Shown here one piece after another: positions 1 through 13,600 of a DNA stretch of 64,000 nucleotides. The translations under genes were made by a program, and so were the position numbers. The stretch comes from Paratinospora sagittata (taxonomy: Eukaryota > Streptophyta > Magnoliopsida > Ranunculales > Menispermaceae). Numbering within the stretch: position 1 is the stretch's first letter; each line of letters begins with the position of its first letter. The stretch covers positions 3,641,501-3,705,500 of the forward strand of contig CM069607.1 in assembly GCA_035771175.1 (NCBI GenBank), given 5' to 3'. The notes beneath the pieces were generated by a model, which did not search any database, was not told the DNA's origin, and saw only the letters and a program-made list of their open reading frames with translations.

Positions 1-66
1 GATAAGAAGAGAAGTAGGTTGCAGAGAATGAGCAGAAGAAGAAGGTTTGAAAAGAAGAAGAGACAT
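1..66 (-). CDS. Possible N-terminus of a plastid-targeted protein, cut by the window edge
   Basis: An ATG on the minus strand at 66-64 opens a frame of 22 codons that runs off the left edge. The residues are rich in Ser, Leu and Pro with few acidic residues, which resembles a chloroplast transit peptide. A G-box-like CACACGTGTG lies upstream at about 167-176. An alternative ATG at 124-122 opens a different frame. In Arabidopsis the gene before C3H32 (At2g47850) is a TIC20-type inner-envelope translocon gene (At2g47840), so a TIC20-like gene would fit conserved order, but 22 residues cannot show this. It could equally be chance coding in a purine-rich stretch. Confidence 0.25.
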   Translation of the reverse strand, partial: MSLLLFKPSSSAHSLQPTSLLI

Positions 67-2601
67 TTGGGAGAACAAGAAGAAGAAGAGAGCGAGATTG
101 GAAGTGAATCGGCTCATCCGCCATGTGGCGTTCTCGCTGTATGACGCGCTTGTTGAGCCGGTGATTCACACGTGTGCCAAAAATAAAATTAGTGGCACCA
201 CTGCGACGTAATTTGGAGAATAAAATAGGCAGACGAATGGTTTGTTATCCCAAGACATTGAATTGACTTGATTAAACTTGAACCGATTAAAGTTGATTTA
301 GGGTAATCGTTTTAAATTTATAGCATATAAAGATATTTATTTTAAATATAAAATAATATAAATATAAAATTTTAGCATAAAAAATTATACTTATATCTAC
401 GTAACAAATATATATTATAATATATTTAACATAAATTATAATTTTAACATTGATCTATTTGATTTAAATTAATGCAGTTTTCTAATTTTCAACCTACAAA
501 CTGAATCAAATCGAATTAAATGCATAAGTTCTAATTGGTTTCGCGATTTGACTAAATCATTGAGACCCTTATTAAATAGTATTCTTGTACATATTTTCAG
601 TTAATTAATTTTTATAATGTACATAAACTAGCTCAAAATACTATCAAAATTACAAATTAAAAAAAAGAATAAAATAAGAGAAGACAGAGAACAATATAAA
701 GATATATTAATAAAAGAACGCTGCTAGGGCAACAAAATTCAAAATTAAAATAAAACTCAAGCTAACCCTTTAACTATTAGACCACAACATCGCTAGTTTA
801 TTTTTTATTTATTTTTAAATGATAAAAAATCGCTAGTTTAATGGTATACAAAAATAATAATGAATCTTATTTTTTCATAGTCAGGTATTTTTGTCTCTTT
901 AAATAAGTATTTATACATTAAACTTCACGTAAAGTGACTCGAGACAATGAAAAATAGTTTCTTGTTATTAAATGAAATGCACCATATTTAGTTATTTGCA
1001 TCAATCTTAACTATGTATTTTTTAAGTGAAATAGTAATAATATTTTACATGTAAACTATATAATGTTAATATTTACTTGCAATAAGATGAAAAGTCACAA
1101 CAATTCAAAAAACAGGGCATCACATATTTCAAACATCCAAGAGCATTGTATTCTTCTATCATGAATCTCTCTCCTTTTTTTTAAGACTATTTTTGTAATC
1201 TTTGTGAATGTGATAGAAAATAAAAAGTTGCCATTACTTTTTTTAAAAATTACAAAAGTCAATCAAAATTGAGGACGCGTGCGTGCGTGCCCCCGTGACT
1301 TTTATTTTTTTCTTTTCCAAGATACCCACATCACCTTTTAGTTAATTCCATTAATTACACATTAAAATACATTTTTACTGTAAGCCTTAGATGTGTGTGT
1401 ATATGTATACACACATTTCTAACATTAAAGTAAAACTATACACATCATAATTTTTTTCAGACCCATGATAGTCAGAACTTCCTAATTAGATGCATTTTAA
1501 AAAATATATGTATTTATATTTTGAATATCGTTCTTAGCTTCTTTTTTTTTTTAATTTGAAAAATCATACAATACATATGAAACAGTAGCAGTTTCTTTTT
1601 TATTTTTTTTAACCAGAAAACTGTAGCAGGCATTGGTGCAGTAAAAATTGACTCTGAAGAAGCTATAACTGCTCTACTAAAAACCATCACATCAATTTGA
1701 TTTACTATCTTCCCATGCAAGTGGGCCCATTTCCTTCTTGTTTGATTGATGGATGGAGAACATAATATAACCATCTTTTTACATCAACAGTACTCCGTCC
1801 AACACCGACACGTAACCTCTTGATCAAATTGAACGGTCCTGATTTCTCAAACCGTAGCGTCCACGACCACAGAATCCAAATCTTCCCCACGCGCTATTTT
1901 CAGAAAAAGTGGCAAAAAAAACAGAGCGAATCTAATAAGATTCACACGCACGCAAAAGAGACCAAACGAGAAATCTTTAAAAAGCGGTTCCACTTGCGGC
2001 CAACTAAAGTCAAAGTCAAGTCAAGTCAAGCCACTTTTCACCGGTTGACCGGTTTCTTTGTAATGATGGGGGTCACTGGCTATAGCCCGTGGAGGTTTCA
2101 CCGACTGTACTGGTGGGAGTTTGGATTTTCTCACCTACTACGCGACAGCATAGTGGTTGGTGCGCCAGAAGTTGACGCGCAAAGATCGCGATTCTTTGCT
2201 TTCGGAAACAAGATCTAAGCCATCAACCGCATCTCTCTTATGGTTTCGCCCAAGCGAGCCAGTGATGCAGGCCACGGGAATTTTTCCTGTGGGCCCACGG
2301 CGTCTTTGGCATGGTCAGATGTCCACGTGTTGGGTTTTCATTGGAGGATGGCGGGACGTCACCCATCTTATGTTCGTTTCTCTCAGGCTGCTTGTGGGCT
2401 TTTTTTTCTTTTTCTTTTTTTTTTGTGTTTTCTTAATGTGGTTCGAGTTGCTGAAACGCCCTTGTTGCTTTTCTAAATAACGTACGACCCTCTGCGCCCG
2501 ACACTTTTTTTTTAAATTACGGATATGACCTTTATTGCCGGCGTGCCGTATTGTTTTTCTTTTTTTTTTCTCTTTAAATTTTTTTAAAAAAAAATAAATA
2601 A

Positions 2602-2620
2602 ATATATATATATATATATA
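2602..2620. repeat. (TA)n microsatellite
   Basis: Uninterrupted AT dinucleotides, about 9 to 10 units, in AT-rich intergenic DNA. Confidence 0.9.
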
Positions 2621-3384
2621 GATGCCAAGACGATCTGTTGTCTTGATCTGAGTATAATTGCTAACCCTAGTTTTATTTCAATTTGCTTTATTTATAAGAA
2701 CTTTTCTAATTATAAATACCATTAAACAATGAGGAGAATTAGAAAAAATAAAATAAAATGAGTGAATGTGCCTAAATTATTCGTTGGCTTAATTTTTAGT
2801 GCTTTTTTTTTTTTTGGTCACAATAGGTTGTCATTGGAAAGTCTTTTGTGTATTTCATAAAATTCATCTTTCTATGGTATTATTACAATGGACTGTTTGT
2901 ATTATTTGTAATATGAATATAGTGCAAAATATAAAGGACCCCAATAAATAGACTCTGCAAATAAACTCGAAAAGTATACTTATTTATACAAAAGTAGCAT
3001 CATTTAAATTAACATTAAGTCATCTAATGCATGTGATTTTGTGTTGATTTCATCCATAGTGATGTCCGAGCATACTCATTAGTTTTTTTATTTATTTTTA
3101 TCTCATTCTTTAAGTACTTCCTACAATATTTCTCAAGTAAAAATATAAAAAGAGCATGCAGAACATATAATTGAAAAATGACTTAGTTGAGTTTAGTTGA
3201 ATATGTGACACATAAATACATATGACTATTAACTTATATATCAAAGAATGAATTTTATTTTTTTATTATATATATATATATCAGATGTGTTTTGAAGAGA
3301 TGAACGAATGTTTGTTTATACTCTTTGAGTAATGACACATATCGTTGTTACAATTCAACAATTACATTGTATTGCCATAGAGCC

Positions 3385-3715
3385 ATGACTAAGATGGTCC
3401 AAGGCCTTGGTGGGTGCCACCAAGTTGCAGGTTCGAGTTCACAGGAGGGTAATTTTCGGGAGAGTTTTGTACCAGAGTTGCTAGTGCGTGGGAGCGAGGG
3501 CCGCCAATGTCATTGTTGCGTTAGATAGGGTGTCCTTGTTTTAGGCCGTTTAGCTTAGATGTACCTGGGTAGTTTGTAACGGTGTCTGTTAGGGTCAAAT
3601 TGTTCGAGAGCTGTCAATGACTGGTGGGGAAACTAGCAGGGCATTGTAGACCTTTAGGGTCAGCCGTGATACTCATCGAGTCGGTGCATATATATATATT
3701 GTTTCTACTAAAAAA
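3385..3715 (+). mobile_element. SINE-like or other retroposed segment
   Basis: This block is richer in GC than its flanks. It contains a pol III B-box-like GGTTCGAGTTC near 3430 and ends in a TA run followed by an A-rich tail near 3710-3717. This resembles a tRNA-derived SINE, although about 330 bp is long for one. No clear target site duplication was found, so the assignment is weak. Confidence 0.3.
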
Positions 3716-4340
3716 AACAGTTATATTGCATTAATTACGATAGAAGCAACGAACAAATTTTTTTTGAGATGAGAGGTCTCTTGTTAATAATATGGATGAT
3801 AAAAAGGTGAAAATGACAATATTATAAAGGAGGTTCTCTTGATTTAGATAATGTTTGATTTTCATTCATTGGTGGTGGGAGAGAGGTGGGGAATTGATTT
3901 TTTATTATTATAATTTAAAACATTCATTTAACTCGATGTTCCTAAATCCTCCCTACACGTGACTTGATTAACAAAGAAAATTAATTGTAAAATATAAAAA
4001 TAGAAAGTTACTTATTACAAATTCATAACACACCAACCTTTGAATAATAGTTAGCTCGTTGGTGTACAAAATTTGACTGAGTAATTAGATAAACAGCGAC
4101 AATAAATTACTTACTTTACTAATATGCCAAATGTAATTTATCAGGGGAGACTGTCACCGTCACGAATAATGCAGAAAAGCATATTATATATTCATCTTGA
4201 CAAATTTAGTTTATTTATCAACATTTAGTCATTTTCCATTTTCATATTTACTTATTCCAATGCAGTGGCAGTTCAGTTATTGTTATCAAAACCAGGGTGC
4301 TTCTTTACCAGTTGATGTACAGTACTCTTTGTTTGGCGGG

Positions 4341-4347
4341 TATAAAA
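4341..4347 (+). promoter_or_regulatory. Probable TATA box of the CCCH zinc-finger gene
   Basis: TATAAAA in a GC-richer context lies about 290 bp before the start codon. Transcription would start near 4370-4380 and give a 5' leader of about 260 nt containing the long A tract. Confidence 0.5.
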
Positions 4348-4406
4348 TGAAACACACGAATAGAGCCAAAGATGGGGAGAGAAAAAAAAAAACAGAGAAA
4401 GAAGCA

Positions 4407-4407
<1 letters not shown>

Positions 4408-4439
<32 letters not shown>
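4408..4439 (+). repeat. A32 homopolymer in the presumed 5' leader
   Basis: Thirty-two consecutive A residues flanked by GCAC and CCCC, downstream of the putative TATA box. Poly(dA:dT) tracts exclude nucleosomes and their length is prone to sequencing error. Confidence 0.85.
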
Positions 4440-4441
<2 letters not shown>

Positions 4442-4632
4442 CCTTCGTAACAGAGCGAGAGAAATCGAACAAGCAGGCAAAGCGCCCGCTCTCATTATCC
4501 AACTTCATCTCTACATAACCCGATCGAACCTTCCAGAACAATCGAAAACGTTCTAGGACTTTCCAGAATCTCCCCACTATCCTTCTCTTTCTGTACATTC
4601 TGTAACGATTACAAGGTAATAGCTCTGAAGTT

Positions 4633-7600
4633 ATGGAATCTTATGGCCGGAGTTCCGCCGTCGACGGCTCTCAGTCGGATCCACCGGCGGTATGGAACGT
4701 GCAGGTGTCGGAAACGGGACTTGAAGGTGAGTTTTTTTTCTCATTGCGACATTTCAATTTCAGTTTCATTTCGGCGTAATTTGGCGGTATCTTGCATTTA
4801 GTGGAATTTGCGGATTTAGGGTTTTGGAGAATGTCGGGTAGGTGTTTGAATTGTGTTGATGTTTGGGTTTCATCTTGATTTGGGAAATGTAGAACCTATG
4901 TGGAATTTGGGATTGGGCAGCAGGGAAGCGTATCCAGAGCGACCGGGCGAGCAGAACTGTGTACATTATATGCGTACAGGGACCTGCGGATTCGGACCTA
5001 ATTGTCGGTATAATCACCCCCGCGATCGCAGTGTGGTAATCCCTTGATCATCTTTGTTGTCAGATTTCATAAACTTTGTTGATTGCCACCCAAAAAAGGA
5101 AAAAAAAAGTTATTTTTATGGATTTACTGGATGGTTGTTATGTTCTCTGTATGTGATTGTTGAATTTGTTTTTGCCTTATTTGATTTGGCCTCCTGTTGT
5201 ATTCATCACTGGTCTGGTCATGCCCAGTTTACCATTTGATGGAACTAATTCGATTGAGTTGTATTGTTGTTTTGCGCATTGGTGTTGTTTCGAAATGAGA
5301 TGTTTGTATTTGAAGTTTTTAACAATTTACTGTGTGAGTTTTGGTTAACCCATAAGTATTTGATAATACTAATCAGGCTCCGGGATCAATAAGACAAGCA
5401 GGGGAGTATCCAGAAAGGGAAGGGCAACCTGTATGTCAGGTACTCTGTTATTGTTACTATTAACAGATTTCATCTATGAGATTTGGTTATGTATAATTTT
5501 ATCACTCTTAATATTTTCGTCTGTTCCCGTTTGCTTATTTTCAGTCAATTTATTTCTTGTTTCTACTAGAAGGATATCAGTTTTATTTTGGTGTTAATTG
5601 TGCCACTTTTCTTGATGTGCAGTATTATTTTAAAACAGGGACTTGCAAGTTTGGTTCATCGTGCAAGTACCACCATCCAAAATATGGAGGTGGGTCGATG
5701 AGCCCAGTGCCATTAAATTATTCTGGCTACCCGCTTCGACCGGTTGGAAAATCTTCCTTTGTTCATTACTTATTTATTTTTTTCCTAGCCATTATTTTGG
5801 TAGAACCTTGAGGGTTGTGGTTTTCAATTACATGGAACTTTCAATTAGCTCAGAAGTTGATTGGGACCATAACATTGTTGCTGCAGGGTGAGAAAGAGTG
5901 CGCCTACTATGTGAAAACAGGGATGTGTAAGTTTGGTGAAACTTGTAAATTCCATCATCCACAACCAGCTGGTGTTTCTGTTCCGGCACCTGCACCTTCA
6001 TTTTATCCCACGGTGCAGTCTCATTCAGTTCCTTCTCCTCAACAATATGGAGGAATGGCGGCTAATTGGCAAGCTACAAGGCCTGCACTATTACCTAGTT
6101 CATATGTGCAAGGGCCCTATGGTCACGTGTTGCTTTCTCCAGGGGTGGTCTCTATTCCAGCATGGAGTCCTTATCCGGTAGATTTATGAATGCATCTTTG
6201 TCTTACTTATTGGAATTCTTAGCTGTGCATCCTGTTGGATTTTACACTTTATTTGATGCAGGCACCTTTAAGCCCAGCAGCTTCTCCAGGTTCTCAATCA
6301 AACATTGGAGCCGGCCCAATTTATGGAGTGCCACAATTGTCCCCCCCACCAACAGGATATGCTGGTGGACCATATCAGTCTCTGCCTTCTTCTGCTGCTG
6401 CTTCAAGCAGTGGCCAAAAGGAAAACATGTTTCCTGAAAGACCTGGCATGCCGGACTGCCAGTATTACATGAGAACTGGGGGTTGTAAATTTGGACCCAG
6501 TTGTAGATATCATCATCCACCTGAAAGAATCTCTTCGAATGCAAATTGCCTATTGAGTCCCATGGGTCTCCCTTTGCGTCCGGTATGCATCTATCTGTTA
6601 TATTCCTTCTCCCACATTTTTAGAACATTCAAATCTTTATTTTTCTTGCTACCAAAAGAAATTAAGAAACTTCTATTAAAAAGCTATTTATTCCCCATAT
6701 TGCCAATTGAGAGAAATCGTTGGGTCCTTTACATATATATTCTTTTGAATGTTTCTAGGAATAAATTGAATAGGGCTATCCATATTTCTGATCCTATTTG
6801 TGTTTTTCCTAGTATGAACCATAACATATCAATGTTGTTATGGTTTGTGAAAAATTCATTTGCCATGTCATTCTTGTCATTATCATTATTTCTATTATTC
6901 TATTATTAGTATTATTGTCACAATCATTCTTATTTTTATTGCTGTTGAAAATATTTCTAGAGATGTGACATTTGGCCAACTTTAATATGTTTGTTGGCCA
7001 TTCTCTCTCTCTTTCTCTCTCCTTTTCTCCCTCCCTCCCTCCCTCCCTTGTCCCTCTCTCTCCAATCTTTTTGAACTAAAACGCAGGCAAGTATCAAGTA
7101 ATGTGTGATCTCCTTAGTTGATAACTTGATATAATTTGTTAAAGTTTTAATGATATTAGATCAATATTTTGTTTGACAAATTAGAGACCTCCCCCTCTCT
7201 CTTTCCAATCTATTTGAACGAAAACGCAGGCAAGTATCAATTGATGTATGATCTCCATAGTTGATAACTTGATATAATTTGTTAAAGTTTGCATCAGTTA
7301 AATACTTTGCATCAATTACAAGTAGAGAATGGTCAACTAAAAGATAGGTAATTATTCTGCCTCCATCACCTGTTTATTTGTTTAGAAGGTACTTTGGGGA
7401 TCTCTCATTTAAGCTTTTTTAACATTTTTTTTTTCTCTTATGTTAGATTAATGGAAATTCAAAGCAGGTGCACTCTTTTAGAAACTAAAGTAAGTGAATG
7501 CTTGCTTGAAACCTCTCATACTTTTTTTTGCCAGTCTGTTGTCTTTTCTGATAATTCTACGTCTTGGATTAAATGCAATATGGCATATGGACATACTAAA

Positions 7601-10600
7601 AGGACTCAAATCTCTTTTGCTTTGCTAATATATCAATTTCTTTTTATTAGTTATCATTTATTAATTCTACCCTCTGTTAGGCATTTCAAATTTTATTGAA
7701 ATTAAATCCTCATAAAAAGATTAATTAAGAAACACTTTGTCTTTTCTGAAGAAAAGCAGTCGTATTAACCTATTTGGCACTCGTATTTAACAAAGCGTTT
7801 CTTAATTAATCTTTTTATGAGGATTTAATTTCAATAAAATTTGAAATCCCTGACAGAGGGTAGAATTGAAAACTAATAAAAAGAAATTGATAAATTAGCA
7901 AAGCAGAAGAGATATGAGTCCCAAGGACTAAAAATTAGCCGAATTTCGGCGAAATTAGCCGAATTTTTTCTGTTTTTTTTACCATCGAAGCGAAAAGTGG
8001 GATGTAAAATAAAAAATGCAAAAATTCTCTAAATAATTCGATAAACTTCGACAACTTCGACGAAATTCGATAAACTTCGACAAAAGTTTAGTTTTTCAAT
8101 AAAAAAATGCAAAAATTCGAGCAAAAATTTGATAACATTCGACAAAATTCGATAAAATTAGACAGAGAAGTAAAAAAGATGTTACTTCATCAATAAAAAA
8201 CAAAAAAACACTAATAATTATGTATTATTTTCAACTTCATCAACCAACATAGCAATATAAATTTTAAAAAAGAATTTAACAAGTTAATAAATTATGTAGT
8301 TTATGGGATATGCTTTACAAAAAAAAAAAAGAAAGAAAAGAAGCAAAATAAATAAATAGTTAAAGTCGAAATAAGATAAAAACTTAAAAATAAATTAAAA
8401 GATTTCCTAAAGTCATCTTTTTTTAGTTAACTCTTATGAAACAAGATTAATAAACAACACATTCAAATAATAAACTAATAAATTAAGCATGATAGAATTC
8501 AAACTAGTAAAGTATATGGTCGAGAAGCAAGCCACCACAAAATTAAATATCAAAATAAAGAAAACAAATTAAGACCAAAAGCCGTCATTCAAATTCATCA
8601 ACTCACTTAACAAGATTGATTTTGTTAGGTCGCTTATTGATATTTTTATGTATTAAAAGTGTCTATTTATATTAGTTTTTAGCTTATACTACAATAAATT
8701 TAGATATTTAAGCATATATGCAAAAATTCTCTAAACTTCTCTAATTTAGCAAATTTTTACAAAAATTTTCCATGTCGAATTAAACTTCTCCGAATTAATT
8801 CTGATTTTTGAAGGTCGAAGTTTAGGGCGAAATCGAAGTTTCGTACCTTGATGAGTCCTTTTAGTATATCCATATGCCATATTGCATTTAATCCAAGGCG
8901 TAAAATTATCAGAAAAGACAACAGACGGGCAAGAAAAAGTATGAGAGGTTTCAAGCAAGCATTCACTTACTTTAGTTTCTAAAAGAGTGCACCTGCTTTG
9001 AATTTCAATTAATCTGGCAGAAGAGAATTTTTTTTTTTAAAAAAAAGTTGAAATAAGAGATCCCCAAAGTACCTTCTAAACAAATAAACAGGTGATGGAG
9101 GCAGAATAATTACCTATCTTTTAGTTGACCATTCTCTACTTGTAACTTATGCAAAGTATTTAAGTCAGCCACTTGGGCATCCAAGGAATTATGTATGATC
9201 TCCATGGTTGTGATATGTACTATACGAGCTTAGTAGCATGTTTTTAAGCAAGCTACTTACCCTTGCTCCCCCCTCCCCCTCAAAATGGTTACTGGACAAT
9301 GAGTGATAGAGTAGTTGAGAATCTAATCTTAAATGGCCTGACACCCCCTTACTTGAGTTAAGAAAGCGTGATGGCATGACTAAGTGCGTTAGGATCAAGC
9401 ATTAAGTGTTGGCTGGAAAAAATGGTACTTGATTAACTTCTCATAATCAATTGTTCTTTGCTATTATCTATTCATAATAAATATGAATACATAAACTAAA
9501 GAGTGGAATAGAAGTTCGCATGAATATTTTTTTTTCTTTTGCACGCTCTGTTGCTTGATAAATATACCCTTAGTTTCTTATCATTGTCCACTAAGCATAT
9601 GATGTTAAGGAAAAAAAAAATACTTTTTATTTTGTAATTGTACTGAATGGCCACATTTTTTTTTAGTTTTTTTTTTTAAATTTTATTAAACAATAGTACT
9701 TAATGGCATCGTGAAATATGGAATATTCTAATTCAATATCTTGGAAATTTCCCCTTTTGATTCTTGAATATGTTCCTTGTTTCTCATTGCATATGGTAAA
9801 CAACTTTCTATGGATTGGAAAGTTCTCCAAAGAAGTTGTTCAACATGAGAACTATGCAAAATAGGCGACTATGGATCTTATTGAATCCTTACTCCTTAGT
9901 ACTTTGTGTTCTCTCACAAGATTTATTGCCCGTGATTGCTAATTATTTTAGACACTAACTATCCTTGAAATTATTAAATGTAAAGAATTTATAAAATTTA
10001 CAGATGCTTATATGCTAATTTAAGGTAATTGATGAAAATGATTTTTTGGCATTAAATTAGGATGCATGAAGTAAAGAATGCTTTAAGAAAAATGAAAGAT
10101 GGTGAGGCTTTAAGACAGTCACTGATCATATGGTATCTTTATTGAGGTTTCAGATGTTAAGAGAAAAGTGAAGTTTTGTAGTCGATAGCAATATTTATTG
10201 AGAGCTATTTTTAAGATGAATGCTTGATGAATGAATAAAAGGTATTTTAATATTTGTATGTAAAATAAATGAAAAGAGCAGATTTGTGGAAATTATTCAG
10301 CTATGAAATTGCTAAGTCATATTATGAAATTTGGGAGAGAGTGATTGAAATGATAAAACTGTAGAAATTGTGGTGTTGCCGGATCAATTTCAATTTGTGG
10401 TTGATGAAGCAACCATGGGAGATATTTATCTATTTTGAAAACTATTGAAGAGTATAAGACAAAGAAGGAGGGCTTCCATATGACTTTTAGTGTATGAAAA
10501 GCCTATGATGGAGTACTTAGATATATAATATTGCCAATTCTAGACTCAAGAAGAGAAGGCTTGCATAAGGTGGTAATGGTGTAAAATGATGGCAAACAAA

Positions 10601-13600
10601 TGTAGCATTAAAAAGGTTGAGTGGTAGAATGATGTCCATGTAGCTGCTTCTAATGGTTTCATGGTTTTGTTTGTTGTCCTATGATGGAAAAGAGTCCACA
10701 AAAGCAATATTGATTATTTAAGTTATATCTCCGAAAAGCTACTATGACATAAAAAAGATACGTAAAGAATTAGAGTTGATTTGATGAAGTAAGACCGAGA
10801 TATGTAGATTTTATTAAAGTTGTTGTCAACACCATTCAATGGAAAACAATAAACAATTGAAAAATGTGTCCTTAGTTGTTTAAGTTTTATCTCCACAAAA
10901 GCTACTCTTTGATGTAGAAAACATGCATAAAGAATCAAAGTTGATTTGGTGAAGTATGAGCAGGATATATAGATTTATGAAGTCTTATATAAAAGTTCTT
11001 GAAGAATTCTCCTTTAAGAATCTCTTCTTTTTCCAGCTAGAAAGGGTTTTCTAAACTTCTATCAGGATTATTGGAGAGTTATTGTTTTTGCTGAATTTTG
11101 AAGTATGTGGAAAGAACATAAAAGGAAGGATTTTCAAGGAGGAGTTTCATATTGTTACTGCACTGTCAGATAGCTCATAGATTCTCGCTTCTTAGTGGAT
11201 TGAAGCCTGGTAGCTTTTAAAGGGAATGAAGTAGTATAGTTTTCGACTTGTAATTTGCCCGTCTAGGATAAATTCTTGTGTTCTGTTCGTGTTGTTGGGT
11301 TTTCACTTGTACTTTCTGTTTTTTTTAATCAATTTAAGCTCTTTCTTGTTTCTTACAAAAGAAGTTCTTGAAGAATTCTAAACCATTAAAAAAAGCGGAA
11401 CTAAAGATGTTTTGTATCTTCAAGGAATTTGTTTGTAGTTGTTATTTATCCTCCCTCCCTGTTCAAAAAAGTCTTCCAAATATGTTGGTTTTGTATGATC
11501 TTTGAACCATGTCAAATGCATAATTTACTATGATTCTATTTGCTTGATTTAAGATTTTAATCAACAATTCAATTCGGAATGTAAAATCAAACTAAAAAAT
11601 AAGATCAATTTTATTGCTTTGATATGGTATAGAGTATTATTAGCAAGATTGCCGAAATTTGCATCATCACTCATTGCTTAATCACTAAAATTCCTTTTAT
11701 ACCAAAGTCAACTCATCTCAACTCAACTCAAAAAGGCCTTTTCCAACTAATTGGGGTTGACAACATGAATCTGCCTCCCATCTTTGCTTTATCAATTGCT
11801 TAGTTGATATTTACAGTACAAATAGTTATTTCTTTTTTAATTATCAATTTTCATATTATTTTAGGTCTTCTTATGCCTTTATCATTATTGTGGATTGTTA
11901 GTAGGTCACTCTTTTTAAATGGCACATCCAATTGTATTCATGGTATGTCCTTGCCTCCTTAATCAATTTTTATTTTTTAATTTCCAATTGGGGCTATTCC
12001 TTCCTTCCCCACCCCCGAATACGTTCATTTTTAAATTTATTTTTAATGTTTTACTACATAACTATCCTAACGTTCGAATTTTTATTACAATCAGTTTGTT
12101 TAGGTATTGTTTCTTTATTGCTCAACATTTTGTGAAACAGAGCATGACATGCCATTTTATAGTCTTAAAAAATTTCCCTTTCCACTTCAATGGGATGTAT
12201 TGATCTTATAATACTCCAAAAACAATTCTCTACTTAACCCATCCTGCTTTAACTCTATGTTTCTATCCTCACCCATTTCTCCCTCTTGATGAATAATTGG
12301 TTCCAAATACTTAAAAAAAATTTCACTCTTGATATCTCTTAACTTTCAATCTTTATTACCTCTTCATCTTTATTTCTACTTCCCCTAAAATTATATTTAA
12401 TGTATTCAGCTGTAGTCATACTAATCTTGAACACTTTAAATTCTAAAGCCTCTCTCTAAACCTTTACAACATTTACTCTAGGTTTAGTTCCATTTGTTAG
12501 CACTATACCATCAACAAATAACATACATCATGGAAAATCTTTCTAAATCAATTGATATTAGACTTTATTTAATATTTTTATATATCACAATACCATTTTA
12601 GCCATGAAATATCATAATTTAGATTTTTCTATATTTTAAGATTTCGTTACATTAAATTACATATGGTTATAAGAAATTTTTTTATGCTACATTTTAAAAA
12701 AGTTTGTTTCATTTCATTTAATAATTAATACTATGTATAATATTGACCCTATTGCAAAACTAAGAATAATGTAAGAAGAATGAAAAGAAGTGAGAGGCAA
12801 GGAAAAGAGTCTAGTCGATTAGGCTCGACAACTGGGAAAAGCAAATTGAAATTAGGATTAGGTCATAAAGGAAGCAAAGTTATGGATACCATGACTGATG
12901 ACCATCATATTTAATAAAACTTAAATTTTTTGATGCACAAATTACTAATTATAATGTTAATGTATTGAGTACTTCTTGAAAATATCTTTTCCCGTATAAA
13001 CCTTGTTTGTATTTTTGTAATGCTTGGATTTGGCTTGCTTTTGAAAACGAACTTACACCTTTCGACTGGATCAAACCACTTTCATAAATAAAATTTTAAA
13101 CTGGCTAGAAAATTGCAGTAAGTCGGGTTGGACACACACACTTGCACATGCATACACGATTATAATGGTGATATGTTCCGTGCATATTAGCACCAAGTGC
13201 GCTTGGTTTGGCTTGGAACCTCCTACTCATGAGATAGGAGGTTAGACTTCCCTCAATAATAGTAGGACCCTATTGCTTTCTCCCCTAGTAATAAGTGGGA
13301 GTTTGGATCATGCCGCACGATTCTCATTGTTCTACCTTTGGGTCCCATACACTTCTTGCCGTTGTGCCCACCTTTTGGCCCTATTGGGGTCTTGGTTCCT
13401 CATCTGAAAATGTGTTAGTAGATTTAAAAAAAAAAGGATTTTATTATGATCTCATTTTGGCTAATATTTAGTGTGCTTAAAAGAATATTGAGAAAATCCA
13501 TTTATAATGCAATAATAATTGGAGATATAAATGCTATGATATGTAATCTCAAGATTTTCATCAAGTATATACATAATTCTATATTAGTATGTAATATCTG

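Larger units (their letters stand above)
125..4340. other. Intergenic AT-rich region upstream of the CCCH gene
   Basis: I see no convincing gene. Most of it is AT-rich. A more GC-balanced block at about 1780-2480 has promoter-like sequence, with a CCACGTGT G-box at about 2321 and a GTTGACC W-box-like site at about 2043, but the open frames there show no protein family features. A TA microsatellite and a SINE-like segment are listed separately. Confidence 0.6.

Noticed and set aside
1820..2480. Overlapping 78-132 codon plus-strand frames upstream of the CCCH gene
   Set aside because: Low-complexity residues, no domain and mutually exclusive frames; the block looks like regulatory sequence.
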